From Microcella putealis (lineage in GTDB: Bacteria > Actinomycetota > Actinomycetes > Actinomycetales > Microbacteriaceae), in contig NZ_SGWW01000001.1 in the NCBI RefSeq assembly GCF_004216575.1, positions 186,001 to 250,000 of the forward strand: 64,000 bases of DNA. Direction: 5' to 3'. The translations under genes and the position numbers were made by a program. Within the stretch, counting starts at the first letter, position 1; every line of letters begins with the position of its first letter. The notes beneath the pieces are model-generated. The model was given only the letters and a program-made list of their open reading frames with translations. It made no database searches and was not told the origin of the DNA. This document shows positions 50,405-57,901 of the stretch, piece by piece.

Positions 50405-52137
50405 CGCGTCGCCTCTCGGGTCGGTGCGGCCGCCGCGAGGGCGGGCTCGGGGGCGTCGACGGCGGCGTCGCGCGTCAACAACTCAGGACTAACGGAACCG
50501 GGCCGGACCCAGGCACGGCGCCAGCGGAGCGCCGGCTCGGTCGCCGGGTAGTCGGTGCGGGCATGGGCGCCGCGCGACTCCCGCCGAGCTCGCGCAGCTT
50601 CGGCGGTGAGGCGAGCGAGCGGCAGGAGCCGTGCGGCGAGGGCGTCGGCGGGCCGGGCATCCGCGAGTTCGCGGGCAAGTTCACTCATCGTCGACTCGTC
50701 GCGGAGGAGCCCCAGGGCATCCCACGCGCGGTCGCGGAGGTAGTCGCCGGTCACGGGGATCGTGCCGTTTCGCAGCGCATCGGCTGCTTCGAGGCCGCCA
50801 CTCAGGCGCGTCGGCACTGCGGCCGTCAGATCGTCGTCACCTCGTTGGTCCTGAGTTGTTGACAGCGCGGGGGTGGGCAGCGACGGCGCCGCAGCGGCGG
50901 GGGCCGCGGCGAGAAGGTCGCCCGCCAGCCAGCCGACGACAAGGGCTTCGAGCAGCGAGTTCGACGCAAGGCGGTTCGCCCCGTGCACGCCCGTCGACCC
51001 GGTTTCGCCCACAGCGAACAGACCCGCAACCGTGGTACGACCGCTCATATCGGTCAGCAGCCCGCCCATCGCGTAGTGAGCGGCGGGCGTCACGGCCACC
51101 GGCTCGCGGGTCCAGTCGAAGCCCGCCGCGCGGACCAGGCGGTCGATCGTCGGGAAGCGCTCGCGCAACACCCCAGCTCCGAGCGCGGTCGCGTCGAGCA
51201 GCACCGGGGCCCCGCTCTGCTCACGCATCTGCGCCGCGATCGCGCGAGCCACGACATCGCGCGGCGCAAGCTCGGCCCGCGGATCGTGGCCCGCACCCGT
51301 CAGAAAGCGCCGGCCAGCCGCGTCGAGCAGCACGGCCCCCTCGCCGCGCACGGCCTCGGAGACGAGACCGCCGCCGGGCAGCACCGTCGGATGAAACTGC
51401 ACGAACTCGAGGTCGACGACCGCGGCACCCGCGGCGTAACCGAGCACCACCCCGTCTCCGGTCGCCACGGGCGGGTTCGTGGTGTGCCGGTAGAGCTGAC
51501 CGTTGCCTCCGGTGGCGAGCACCACGGCGTCGGCGGCGAGGCGCTCAACCGGCGCATCCGCCCCCGGGTGCGCCCCGGCCGCGGTCGGGCTCGGCACGAC
51601 GTCGACCGCGCACACGCGCCCGTCGCCGCCGCGCACGATCGCGACGGCCGTCGTGTGCTCGCGTACGTGCATCCGCCCCTGTGCGCGCGCCGCGTCGAGC
51701 GCGCCCGCCAGCGCGGATTCGATGATGCGGCCCGTCGCGTCGCCTCCCGCGTGCAATACGCGGGCCACTGAATGGGCGGCCTCGAGGCCGCGCGCCCAAC
51801 CGAGCGGCCCGGCGGCTGAGCCGGTTGACGCGCCGGAGACCCGGTCGAACTCGACACCCAGCGCCACCAGGTCGTGCAGCCGCGCGGCGCCCTCGCGCGC
51901 GAGCAGCCGCACGGCCTCGGGATCGCTAAGCCCCGCACCGGCCGCGAGCGTGTCGCGTGCATGCAATTCAGGACTATCGTCCGCGAACACGGCGGCGGCG
52001 ATTCCGCCCTGCGCCCATGCCGTCGACCCCGCGGTCAGCTCGGCCTTCGTCACGAGCGTCACGTCGTGCACGCGCGCCGCACGCAAAGCGCTGATCAGCC
52101 CAGCAATGCCGCTGCCGATGACGACGACGTGTCCCAT
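50401..52137 (-). CDS. nadB: L-aspartate oxidase
   Basis: 578 residues. FAD enzyme oxidising aspartate to iminoaspartate for NadA. Dinucleotide motif VVIGSGIAGLISALRAA, then STAWAQGGIAAAV, VDLEFVQFHPTVLPGGGLVS, AVRGEGAVLLDAAGRRFL and HYAMGGLLTDMSGRTTVAGL. The linker after LEALVVGWLAGDLL is Ala/Pro-rich and contains a repeat arm (STTQDQ, about residue 425); a second arm (VSPELLT, about 550) is in the C-terminal tail. The ends overlap nadC by four bases. Confidence 0.94.
   Translation of the reverse strand: MGHVVVIGSGIAGLISALRAARVHDVTLVTKAELTAGSTAWAQGGIAAAVFADDSPELHARDTLAAGAGLSDPEAVRLLAREGAARLHDLVALGVEFDRVSGASTGSAAGPLGWARGLEAAHSVARVLHAGGDATGRIIESALAGALDAARAQGRMHVREHTTAVAIVRGGDGRVCAVDVVPSPTAAGAHPGADAPVERLAADAVVLATGGNGQLYRHTTNPPVATGDGVVLGYAAGAAVVDLEFVQFHPTVLPGGGLVSEAVRGEGAVLLDAAGRRFLTGAGHDPRAELAPRDVVARAIAAQMREQSGAPVLLDATALGAGVLRERFPTIDRLVRAAGFDWTREPVAVTPAAHYAMGGLLTDMSGRTTVAGLFAVGETGSTGVHGANRLASNSLLEALVVGWLAGDLLAAAPAAAAPSLPTPALSTTQDQRGDDDLTAAVPTRLSGGLEAADALRNGTIPVTGDYLRDRAWDALGLLRDESTMSELARELADARPADALAARLLPLARLTAEAARARRESRGAHARTDYPATEPALRWRRAWVRPGSVSPELLTRDAAVDAPEPALAAAAPTREATR
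50474..50863. repeat. Paired inverted arms, pair 8 (span 390 bp, in nadB)
   Basis: Left arm GTCAACAACTCAGGAC at 50474-50489, exact inverted copy at 50848-50863. They encode the C-terminal tail and the linker of NadB respectively. Confidence 0.8.
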
Positions 52138-52234
52138 GACGATCTCTTTCCGAAGGGGCGACGCGGCTCAGTCGCGCGGCTTCGCGGCGAGCATGCGCTC
52201 AAGTGCGACGCGCGCTTCGTCCTGAATAGTTGAC
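51959..52234. repeat. Degenerate pair of inverted arms, pair 9 (span 276 bp)
   Basis: Right arm GTCCTGAATAGTTGAC at 52219-52234 (two changes) inside the nadA 3' end. A weak left arm (11 of 16 matches, ending ATTCAGGAC) at 51959-51974 inside nadB. The span is in the same helical phase as the intact pairs. Confidence 0.45.
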
Positions 52235-53454
52235 GCGACGACGATCTCGTTCACGACGCGGCCGGCGACGAGCTCCTCCAGCACCCAGGCGAGGTAGCCG
52301 GGGTGAATGCGGTACATGGTCGAGCACGGGCAGATGACGGGGTCGAGGCAGAAGATCGTGTGCTGCGGGTACTCGGCCGCGAGCCGGTTCACCATGTTCA
52401 CCTCGGTGCCGATCGCGAAGGTCGTCGGCTCGGTGGCACCGGCAACCGCACGGCGGATGTAGTCGGTCGAGCCCGCCTCGTCGGCCGCGTCCACGACCGG
52501 CATGGGGCACTCGGGGTGCACCACGACCCGCACGTCGGGATAGTCGGCGCGGGCCTTTTCGATTTGGTCGACGGTGAAGCGCTTGTGCACGCTGCAGAAC
52601 CCGTGCCACAGCACGACCCGCGCGTCGAGCAACTCGTCGTGTGTCGAGCCGCCGAGGGGCTTGCGCGGGTTCCACATCGGCATTTGCTCGAGCGGCACCC
52701 CCATCGCCTTCGCGGTGTTACGCCCGAGGTGCTGGTCGGGGAAGAACAGCACGCGCTGCCCCCGCTCGAACGCCCACTCGAGCACGGTTTTCGCGTTCGA
52801 CGAGGTGCAGACGATGCCGCCGTTGCGCCCGCAGAACGCCTTCAGCGCCGCCGACGAATTCATGTAGGTGACGGGGATGATCGGGGCTCGGCCGTCCGCA
52901 TCCGGCTCGGTTCCGTAGACCGACTGCAGTTCCTCCCACGCCGCCTCGACACTGTCGATGTCGGCCATGTCGGCCATCGAGCATCCGGCGGCGAGGTTCG
53001 GCAGGATCACGCGCTGGTCGTCGCGGGCGAGGATGTCGGCCGTCTCGGCCATGAAGTGCACGCCGCAGAACACGATGTACTCGGCATCGGGCTTCGTGAG
53101 CGCCGCGTTCGCCAGCTGGAACGAGTCGCCCAAAAAGTCGGCGTGCTGCACGACCTCGTCGCGCTGGTAGAAGTGGCCGAGAATGACGAGGCGATCGCCG
53201 AGCGTCTCTTTCGCGGCGCGGATGCGGGCGTGCAGTTCGTTCGTCGACGCATCCTGATATTCGCGGGGAAGTCCGCCCTGCACGGGCGAGCCGGTCGGGA
53301 TCACGTCGTACATCGACGAGCCGGGGCCGTAGCCGGGGGTCGCGTCGAACTCCCACGGGCCTTTCGCGAGCTCGGGCGTGCACGTCTCGCCGGGCAGCAC
53401 ACCGTTGGTGATGCCGCGGATCGTCGTGTCGAGGGTGAGGGGTGTCGTGGTCAT
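52168..53454 (-). CDS. nadA: Quinolinate synthase A
   Basis: 428 residues, long actinobacterial form. Condenses iminoaspartate with dihydroxyacetone phosphate using a 4Fe-4S cluster. Motifs: VILGHFYQRDEVVQHADFLG, FCGVHFMAETADIL, GCSMADMADIDSVEAAW, TYMNSSAALKAFCGRNGGIV, CTSSNAKTVLEWAFERG, VLFFPDQHLGRNTA, HPECPMPV and DPVICPCSTMYRIHPGYLAW. Cluster cysteines are thus present. The start overlaps the nrtR stop. A repeat arm encodes STIQDE near residue 408. Confidence 0.95.
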   Translation of the reverse strand: MTTTPLTLDTTIRGITNGVLPGETCTPELAKGPWEFDATPGYGPGSSMYDVIPTGSPVQGGLPREYQDASTNELHARIRAAKETLGDRLVILGHFYQRDEVVQHADFLGDSFQLANAALTKPDAEYIVFCGVHFMAETADILARDDQRVILPNLAAGCSMADMADIDSVEAAWEELQSVYGTEPDADGRAPIIPVTYMNSSAALKAFCGRNGGIVCTSSNAKTVLEWAFERGQRVLFFPDQHLGRNTAKAMGVPLEQMPMWNPRKPLGGSTHDELLDARVVLWHGFCSVHKRFTVDQIEKARADYPDVRVVVHPECPMPVVDAADEAGSTDYIRRAVAGATEPTTFAIGTEVNMVNRLAAEYPQHTIFCLDPVICPCSTMYRIHPGYLAWVLEELVAGRVVNEIVVASTIQDEARVALERMLAAKPRD

Positions 53455-54203
53455 GCGGGGATCCTCGGGGTGAGCGGGCCTGCGTCGACGAGTTGCACAT
53501 CGCCGGTGTAGCGGTAGAGCTTGGGCGGGCGGTGGCGGCCGCCCGTGACGACGCCTCCGGTGGCTTCGATCGCGCCCGACGACTCCATCTGGCGCCGGAA
53601 GTTCGCGGGGTCAAGCGGCTTTTGCAGCACGGCCTCGTACACGCCGCGCAACTCGGCGAGGGTGAACTCGTCGCCGAGGAACGCGTGCGCGATCGCGGAG
53701 TACTCCATCTTCGTGCGCAGGCGCCACAGCGCGTAGTCGACGATCAGGTTGTGGTCGAAGGCGAGCTCGGGCAGATCGTCGGCCGGAAACCACTGCACGT
53801 TCTCGCCCAGCGTGACCTGCGCAGCCTCGTCGGGCCGCACGAGCGCCCAGTACACGACCGACACGAGGCGCCGGTCGGGCGATCGGTTGACGTCGCCGAA
53901 CGCGTACAACTGCTCGAGGTAGGTCGGTTGCAGCTCGGTCGTCTCGGCGAGGTTGCGGCGGGCCGCGCCCTCGAGGCTCTCGTCGAGTTCGACCATGCCG
54001 CCGGGCAGCGCCCAGCGCCCGCACTGCGGCTCGCGGATGCGGCGCACGAGCGGCAGCCAGACCGTCGCGGGTGCGTCGGTGCCCTGCCCGCCCGCGCTGG
54101 GCGGCGTCGCGCGCGGCGCCCCGTCGGCGTCGCGCAGCGCAAAGATCACCGTGGAGACGGCCAGGCCAATGGATGCGGCGCGCGCGGCATCAGAATTGCT
54201 CAC
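53451..54203 (-). CDS. nrtR: NrtR-type Nudix-related repressor of NAD synthesis
   Basis: 250 residues, GTG start with GAGGAG at six bases. N-terminal Nudix fold (about 10-150) then a winged helix (about 165-240: YSAIAHAFLGDEFTLAELRG, LDPANFRRQMESSGAIEATG). The Nudix box GGMVELDESLEGAARRNLAE followed by TTEL is degenerate: in the REXXEE core it reads RNLAET, so hydrolase activity is probably lost and ligand sensing retained. First gene of nrtR-nadA-nadB-nadC-cysteine desulfurase, as for ADP-ribose-responsive NrtR repressors. Confidence 0.85.
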   Translation of the reverse strand: MSNSDAARAASIGLAVSTVIFALRDADGAPRATPPSAGGQGTDAPATVWLPLVRRIREPQCGRWALPGGMVELDESLEGAARRNLAETTELQPTYLEQLYAFGDVNRSPDRRLVSVVYWALVRPDEAAQVTLGENVQWFPADDLPELAFDHNLIVDYALWRLRTKMEYSAIAHAFLGDEFTLAELRGVYEAVLQKPLDPANFRRQMESSGAIEATGGVVTGGRHRPPKLYRYTGDVQLVDAGPLTPRIPA

Positions 54204-54249
54204 GGCGCTCCTCGGGTCGGCTTCTCAGCGCCGAACGGCGTCGAGTTAT

Positions 54250-54262
54250 GGTCACGGTGACC
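54250..54262. promoter_or_regulatory. Candidate NrtR operator
   Basis: GGTCACGGTGACC, perfect 6-bp arms around a central G, just downstream of the nrtR -10 box, i.e. at the inferred transcription start: a classical repressor position. Confidence 0.5.
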
Positions 54263-54269
54263 TGAACGG

Positions 54270-54275
54270 AGTCTA
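54270..54275 (-). promoter_or_regulatory. -10 box TAGACT of the nrtR-nad operon
   Basis: TAGACT on the minus strand. Transcription start would be near 54263, giving a leader of about 60 nt with its own ribosome binding site. Confidence 0.45.
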
Positions 54276-54402
54276 GCACTAAAGGTGGACAGCACCCGAA
54301 GTGAGGGGCGCGCTCGTCAGCCCGGCGGCCCGAACCTCGCGAGCGGGGCGCAAGGGGCGCGGCGGCGCGCGGCGACCTGCGAGCGGTGCGCGAGCATCCA
54401 GA

Positions 54403-55254
54403 ATGGAGCGCGTGAGCCCCCTGTTCGTGATCCCCCTGTGGGCCGACCTCCTCGCCGTCGGCGTCGGAGCGCTGCAGGGCGCCATGTTTGCCGCCCAATT
54501 TCGTGACCGGCGGCTTGACTGGCTGGGCGTCGCCATCATCGGCATCGTCGTCGGCTTCGGCGGCGGTCTCTTGCGCGACCTGCTGCTCAACGTGCAGCTC
54601 GCGCCGCTGCAGTCGAACTGGTACCTCGCGGTTGCGACCGGGGCCGCGCTGCTCGGCATGCTGCTCGAGCGCGTGCTGTCGAAGCTGTCGCGCATCATCA
54701 CGGCGCTCGACGCGCTCACCATCGGGCTCTTCGGCGCCATCGGCACCACGAAAGCGCTGTCGCTCGGGCTTCCGCCGGTCGCCGCGGTTTTCGTCGGCGT
54801 GCTCGCGGCGGTCGGCGGGTCGATTCTGCGCGACGTGCTGCTCAACCTGCCCATCGCGCTCATGCACGTCGGGTCGTTGTACGCGCTCGCTGCCGCCGGT
54901 GGAGCGTTCGCGATCGCGCTGCTGCTCGAAGTCGATGTGCCGGTGTTCATCGCGGCCGCGGTCGGAGTGGTGCTGACTTTCGCGATCCGCATCCTGTCGG
55001 TGCTGTTCGGATGGAGCCTGCCCGAGCAACGCGCCATCACCCGGCTGCCAAAACTGCCGGTCGTGCACCTGCCCCTGCGGCGTCGCCAGTCGGCGACCGT
55101 TGAGGCGCAGCGCGGACGCGTCGTGACCACCGCCACCGGCGTCATTCACCTGCAGTCGACGACGGCGGCAATCCCCGTCGTCGATGCCGACAACGAGCCG
55201 GTGCGTGTGCGCCGCCGCTCCCCCATCCCCGGCGCGAGTCGCGCGCGTCGCTGA
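54403..55254 (+). CDS. TRIC (UPF0126) cation channel family protein
   Basis: 283 residues from ATG 54403; GTG 54412 is also possible. Seven hydrophobic helices in two homologous halves, each with the glycine-rich motif: VGFGGGLLRDLLLNVQLAP and VGGSILRDVLLNLPIALMH. Helices ALDALTIGLFGAIGTTKALS and LLLEVDVPVFIAAAVG follow the family. Forms trimeric monovalent cation channels. The last 70 residues (LPKLPVVHLPLRRRQSATVE onward) are a cytoplasmic Arg/Val-rich tail specific to this lineage. Divergent from nrtR. Confidence 0.88.
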   Translation: MERVSPLFVIPLWADLLAVGVGALQGAMFAAQFRDRRLDWLGVAIIGIVVGFGGGLLRDLLLNVQLAPLQSNWYLAVATGAALLGMLLERVLSKLSRIITALDALTIGLFGAIGTTKALSLGLPPVAAVFVGVLAAVGGSILRDVLLNLPIALMHVGSLYALAAAGGAFAIALLLEVDVPVFIAAAVGVVLTFAIRILSVLFGWSLPEQRAITRLPKLPVVHLPLRRRQSATVEAQRGRVVTTATGVIHLQSTTAAIPVVDADNEPVRVRRRSPIPGASRARR

Positions 55255-55330
55255 GCGCCGGCGCCGCGCGGGCAGGGCGCCGCTGCGCCCACCGCACCTG
55301 CTGCACCCGCGCACCCACGCACCCGTGCGT

Positions 55331-55428
55331 GTCAACAACTCAGGACTAACGCGCCCCCACCGCACGCCCACTCCCACCAGCGCGGAGCCCACCGGATAGC
55401 TCACGCGCGTTTGTCCTGAGTTGTTGAC
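55331..55428. repeat. Paired inverted arms, pair 10 (span 98 bp)
   Basis: Left arm GTCAACAACTCAGGAC at 55331-55346, exact inverted copy at 55413-55428, in the 197-bp gap between the TRIC and ECF sigma genes. The right arm ends 23 bp before the sigma GTG. Confidence 0.9.
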
Positions 55429-55439
55429 AGCCCGGTCGC

Positions 55440-55445
55440 TACAGT
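55440..55445 (+). promoter_or_regulatory. -10 box TACAGT for the ECF sigma gene
   Basis: TACAGT ends 6 nt before GTG 55452. The right arm of repeat pair 10 ends 11 bp before it. Confidence 0.45.
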
Positions 55446-55451
55446 CATGCC

Positions 55452-56396
55452 GTGACGCCCGAGCCCCGGTCCGAGAAGCCCCCGGCCGCAAACACCGCGG
55501 CGCTCACCGCGTTTGAGAACGCCCGTCCGCGCCTTACGGGGCTCGCGTACCGCATGCTCGGCTCGTGGGCCGAGGCCGAAGACGTCGTACAAGACGCGTG
55601 GCCGCGCTGGTCAACCGTTGCCGACTCAGGCATCGACAACGCCGAGGCGTATCTCACGACGATGGTCACCCGACTCGCCCTCACGACCCTCGACTCCGCG
55701 CGCGTCCGGCGTGAGCACTACGTGGGGCCCTGGCTTCCGGAGCCCGTCGACACGCGGGCCGACCCCACGCTCGGAGCCGAGCGCGCCGAGGCCCTCGACC
55801 TGGCCACCCTCCTGCTGCTGGAGCGCCTGAGCGGCCCCGAACGCGCAGCTGTCGTCCTGCGCGAAGCGTTCGACTACGACTACCCGACCCTGGCCGAGAC
55901 TCTCGGGACAACTGAGGCAGCCGCCCGTCAGCTCGTCTCCCGTGGGCGCCGCGCGCTCGACGGCCCCCGCCGTACCCGCGCGAGCGATGCTGAGCACCAC
56001 CGCCTACTGACGGCCTTCGTCGCGGCGGCGCAGGGCGGCGACCTCGCTGCCCTCGAGTCGATCCTGACTCCCGACGCTGTCGCCATCAGCGACGGTGGAG
56101 GCGTCGTCAGCGCCGCCCGACGACCCGTCCACGGCGCCGACAACGTCGCCCGATTCGTGCTGGGCGTGCTCGAAAAGTTCGGCAACGGGGTGCGCTCGGT
56201 GCCGGTCATGGCAAACGGCGACGCCGCATTCTTGGCGGTCACCGATGACGCGGATGCGCATCCCATCGCCCTGTGGAGCCTCGATATCGCGGCGGGCGGC
56301 GTCCGCGGGGTTCACATTGTTCGGGCTCCCGACAAGCTGGCGCGATTCGCGCGGTCGGCGTTGTCACAGAACGGTGGGCTGTCCGGTCATCTGTGA
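55452..56396 (+). CDS. ECF41-type (SigJ-like) sigma factor with fused SnoaL-like domain
   Basis: 314 residues, GTG start. Sigma region 2 in LAYRMLGSWAEAEDVVQDAW; region 4 in LERLSGPERAAVVLREAFDY and GTTEAAARQLVSRGRRAL. A C-terminal NTF2/SnoaL-like domain (about 185-300: LTAFVAAAQGGDLAALESIL) acts as built-in regulator in this group instead of an anti-sigma factor. The genes of ECF41 factors typically sit beside a carboxymuconolactone decarboxylase, oxidoreductase or epimerase; here an epimerase-like gene follows, with a matching promoter. Confidence 0.9.
   Translation: MTPEPRSEKPPAANTAALTAFENARPRLTGLAYRMLGSWAEAEDVVQDAWPRWSTVADSGIDNAEAYLTTMVTRLALTTLDSARVRREHYVGPWLPEPVDTRADPTLGAERAEALDLATLLLLERLSGPERAAVVLREAFDYDYPTLAETLGTTEAAARQLVSRGRRALDGPRRTRASDAEHHRLLTAFVAAAQGGDLAALESILTPDAVAISDGGGVVSAARRPVHGADNVARFVLGVLEKFGNGVRSVPVMANGDAAFLAVTDDADAHPIALWSLDIAAGGVRGVHIVRAPDKLARFARSALSQNGGLSGHL
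56362..56388 (+). promoter_or_regulatory. Candidate ECF41-type promoter
   Basis: TGTCACA (56362-56368), 16-bp spacer, GGTC (56385-56388). This is close to the ECF41 consensus as I recall it (TGTCACA with CGTC). It lies in the last codons of the sigma gene and would drive the epimerase-like gene. Confidence 0.55.
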
Positions 56397-56431
56397 GAGA
56401 GCTCGATCGCCGAGCCGCAGAGAGGAACACC

Positions 56432-57178
56432 ATGACCGTGCTCGTCACCGGAGGAACAGGCACCGTTGGCCGCCCGACCGTCGAGGCGCTGCGAGCGCGC
56501 GGAATCGAGCCGCGCATCCTGAGCCGACGGGCCGGAGACGGCCACGGCATCGCTGACCTGCGCAGCGGCTCGGGGCTCAGCGCGGCCCTCGCCGGCGTGC
56601 GCACCGTGGTGCACCTCGCGACGAACCGCCGCAACGACCTGGCCGCCACCCAGCTGCTGCTCGACGCCGCGCAGACCGCCGGGGCCGCCCACCTCGTGTA
56701 CCTCTCGATCGTCGGCGTCGACGCGGTGCCGCTCGGCAACTACCGGGCGAAGCTGCGCTGCGAGGGGGCGATCGCCGCTTCGGGGCTGCCCTTCACCATC
56801 GTGCGGGCGACACAGTTTCATGAGTTCGTGGCGGGGGCGTTTCGCGCGCAACGACGGCTTCCGCGGACGTTCGTCGCCGACGTGCCATTTCAGCCGATCG
56901 ACACGAGCGTCGTTGCCGCGCGGCTGACAGAGCTGACGCGGGACACTCCAGTCGGCGGGCGTGTCACCGACATCGGTGGGCCCGAGGTGCTGCCGATGCG
57001 CGAGCTCGCGCGGCAGTGGTTGGTCGCCGGCGGAACCTCGCCCGACACCGCGACGGGCCGCGTCGTCACGCTGCGGCCGCCGGGCCGGCTCGTCGCGGCG
57101 TACCGCGCCGGGCTCCACACGACGGGAGCCCCGGGCACAGGGCCGAGCTTCTCGGAGTGGGCGCAGCACCAGCCGTGA
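56432..57178 (+). CDS. NmrA-like / atypical SDR epimerase-type NAD(P)-binding protein
   Basis: 248 residues from ATG 56432 with AGAGAGG upstream. Rossmann motif VLVTGGTGTVGRPTVEAL, RTVVHLATNRRND, VYLSIVGVDAVPLGNYRAK (Tyr-Lys) and FTIVRATQFHEFVAGAF are typical of NmrA-like atypical short-chain reductases. The probable target gene of the adjacent ECF41 sigma factor (the epimerase member of the usual partners). Substrate unknown. A candidate sigma-specific promoter lies 44 bp upstream. Confidence 0.85.
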   Translation: MTVLVTGGTGTVGRPTVEALRARGIEPRILSRRAGDGHGIADLRSGSGLSAALAGVRTVVHLATNRRNDLAATQLLLDAAQTAGAAHLVYLSIVGVDAVPLGNYRAKLRCEGAIAASGLPFTIVRATQFHEFVAGAFRAQRRLPRTFVADVPFQPIDTSVVAARLTELTRDTPVGGRVTDIGGPEVLPMRELARQWLVAGGTSPDTATGRVVTLRPPGRLVAAYRAGLHTTGAPGTGPSFSEWAQHQP

Positions 57179-57190
57179 GGCTCGCGCGCT

Positions 57191-57288
57191 GTCAACAACT
57201 CAGGACTAACGCGACACTGCCGTGAGAGGCGCCGCAGGCGCGCGCGGGCTCGCGTGCGAAAGAGGAGCCTTAGTCCTGAGTTGTTGAC
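57191..57288. repeat. Paired inverted arms, pair 11 (span 98 bp)
   Basis: Left arm GTCAACAACTCAGGAC at 57191-57206, exact inverted copy at 57273-57288, filling the gap between the epimerase-like and kinase genes. Confidence 0.9.
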
Positions 57289-57301
57289 ACGAGCCGGGCA
57301 C

Positions 57302-57307
57302 TAGGGT
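57302..57307 (+). promoter_or_regulatory. -10 box TAGGGT for the P-loop kinase gene
   Basis: TAGGGT ends 6 nt before GTG 57314; the right arm of repeat pair 11 ends 13 bp upstream of it. Confidence 0.45.
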
Positions 57308-57313
57308 CGTCGG

Positions 57314-57901
57314 GTGCGTTCCGTCCCCGCCCCGTTCGACGCGCGCGCCGCGGCTGTGGCGCTTCGGGCGCCGGATGCTCGGGTCGCCATCGCAGGAGTC
57401 TCCGGCTCCGGCAAATCGACTCTCGCGCGCCAGCTCGCGCCGGCCCTTGATTTGCCGTACACCGAGCTCGACGCACTGCACTGGGGGCCCAACTGGACCC
57501 CTCACCCCTCGTTCATGGACGAGGTGCGCGCGCTCGTCGCTCACGACCGCTGGATCACCGAGTGGCAGTACCGGCGCGTGAGGCCGCTCATTATCGAGCG
57601 GGCGACGGTGCTGTTGTGGCTTGATCCGCCGTTTCGCGTGACCCTCTGGCGCGTCATCCGACGCACCGTGCGGCGCCGCGTGACACGAGAAGTGCTGTGG
57701 AACGGCAATCAAGAGCCGGGCCTCCGCCATGCAGTCTTCAACCCTGAGGGAATCATTCGCTGGGCGGTCATGACGCGCAACAAGTACCGCGCGCTCATTG
57801 CTCAGACAGTCGACCGGCGCGCCGGCCTGACCGTGATCCGGCTGCGCACACCCCGCGAAACACGCGCGCTGCTGGCCGCGCTGTCAACAACTCAGGACTA
57901 A
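57314..57901 (+). CDS. P-loop kinase-like protein ending in a repeat arm
   Basis: 195 residues, GTG start. Walker A VAIAGVSGSGKSTLARQLA; the acceptor-side LPYTELDALHWGPNWTPHP and WITEWQYRRVRPLIIERAT fit the FlaR/adenylate-kinase-like small kinases annotated as DNA topology modulation proteins. Walker-B-like VLLWLDPPF. Substrate unknown. The last codons, LSTTQD and TAA, are the left arm of repeat pair 12, so the repeat sets the C-terminus. Confidence 0.8.
   Translation: MRSVPAPFDARAAAVALRAPDARVAIAGVSGSGKSTLARQLAPALDLPYTELDALHWGPNWTPHPSFMDEVRALVAHDRWITEWQYRRVRPLIIERATVLLWLDPPFRVTLWRVIRRTVRRRVTREVLWNGNQEPGLRHAVFNPEGIIRWAVMTRNKYRALIAQTVDRRAGLTVIRLRTPRETRALLAALSTTQD

Noticed and set aside
55413..55429. 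TTGACA at the end of right arms acting as a -35 box
   Set aside because: Distances to the nearby -10 boxes (TACAGT, TAGGGT) are 10-12 bp, not 16-18, so a standard promoter is not formed.
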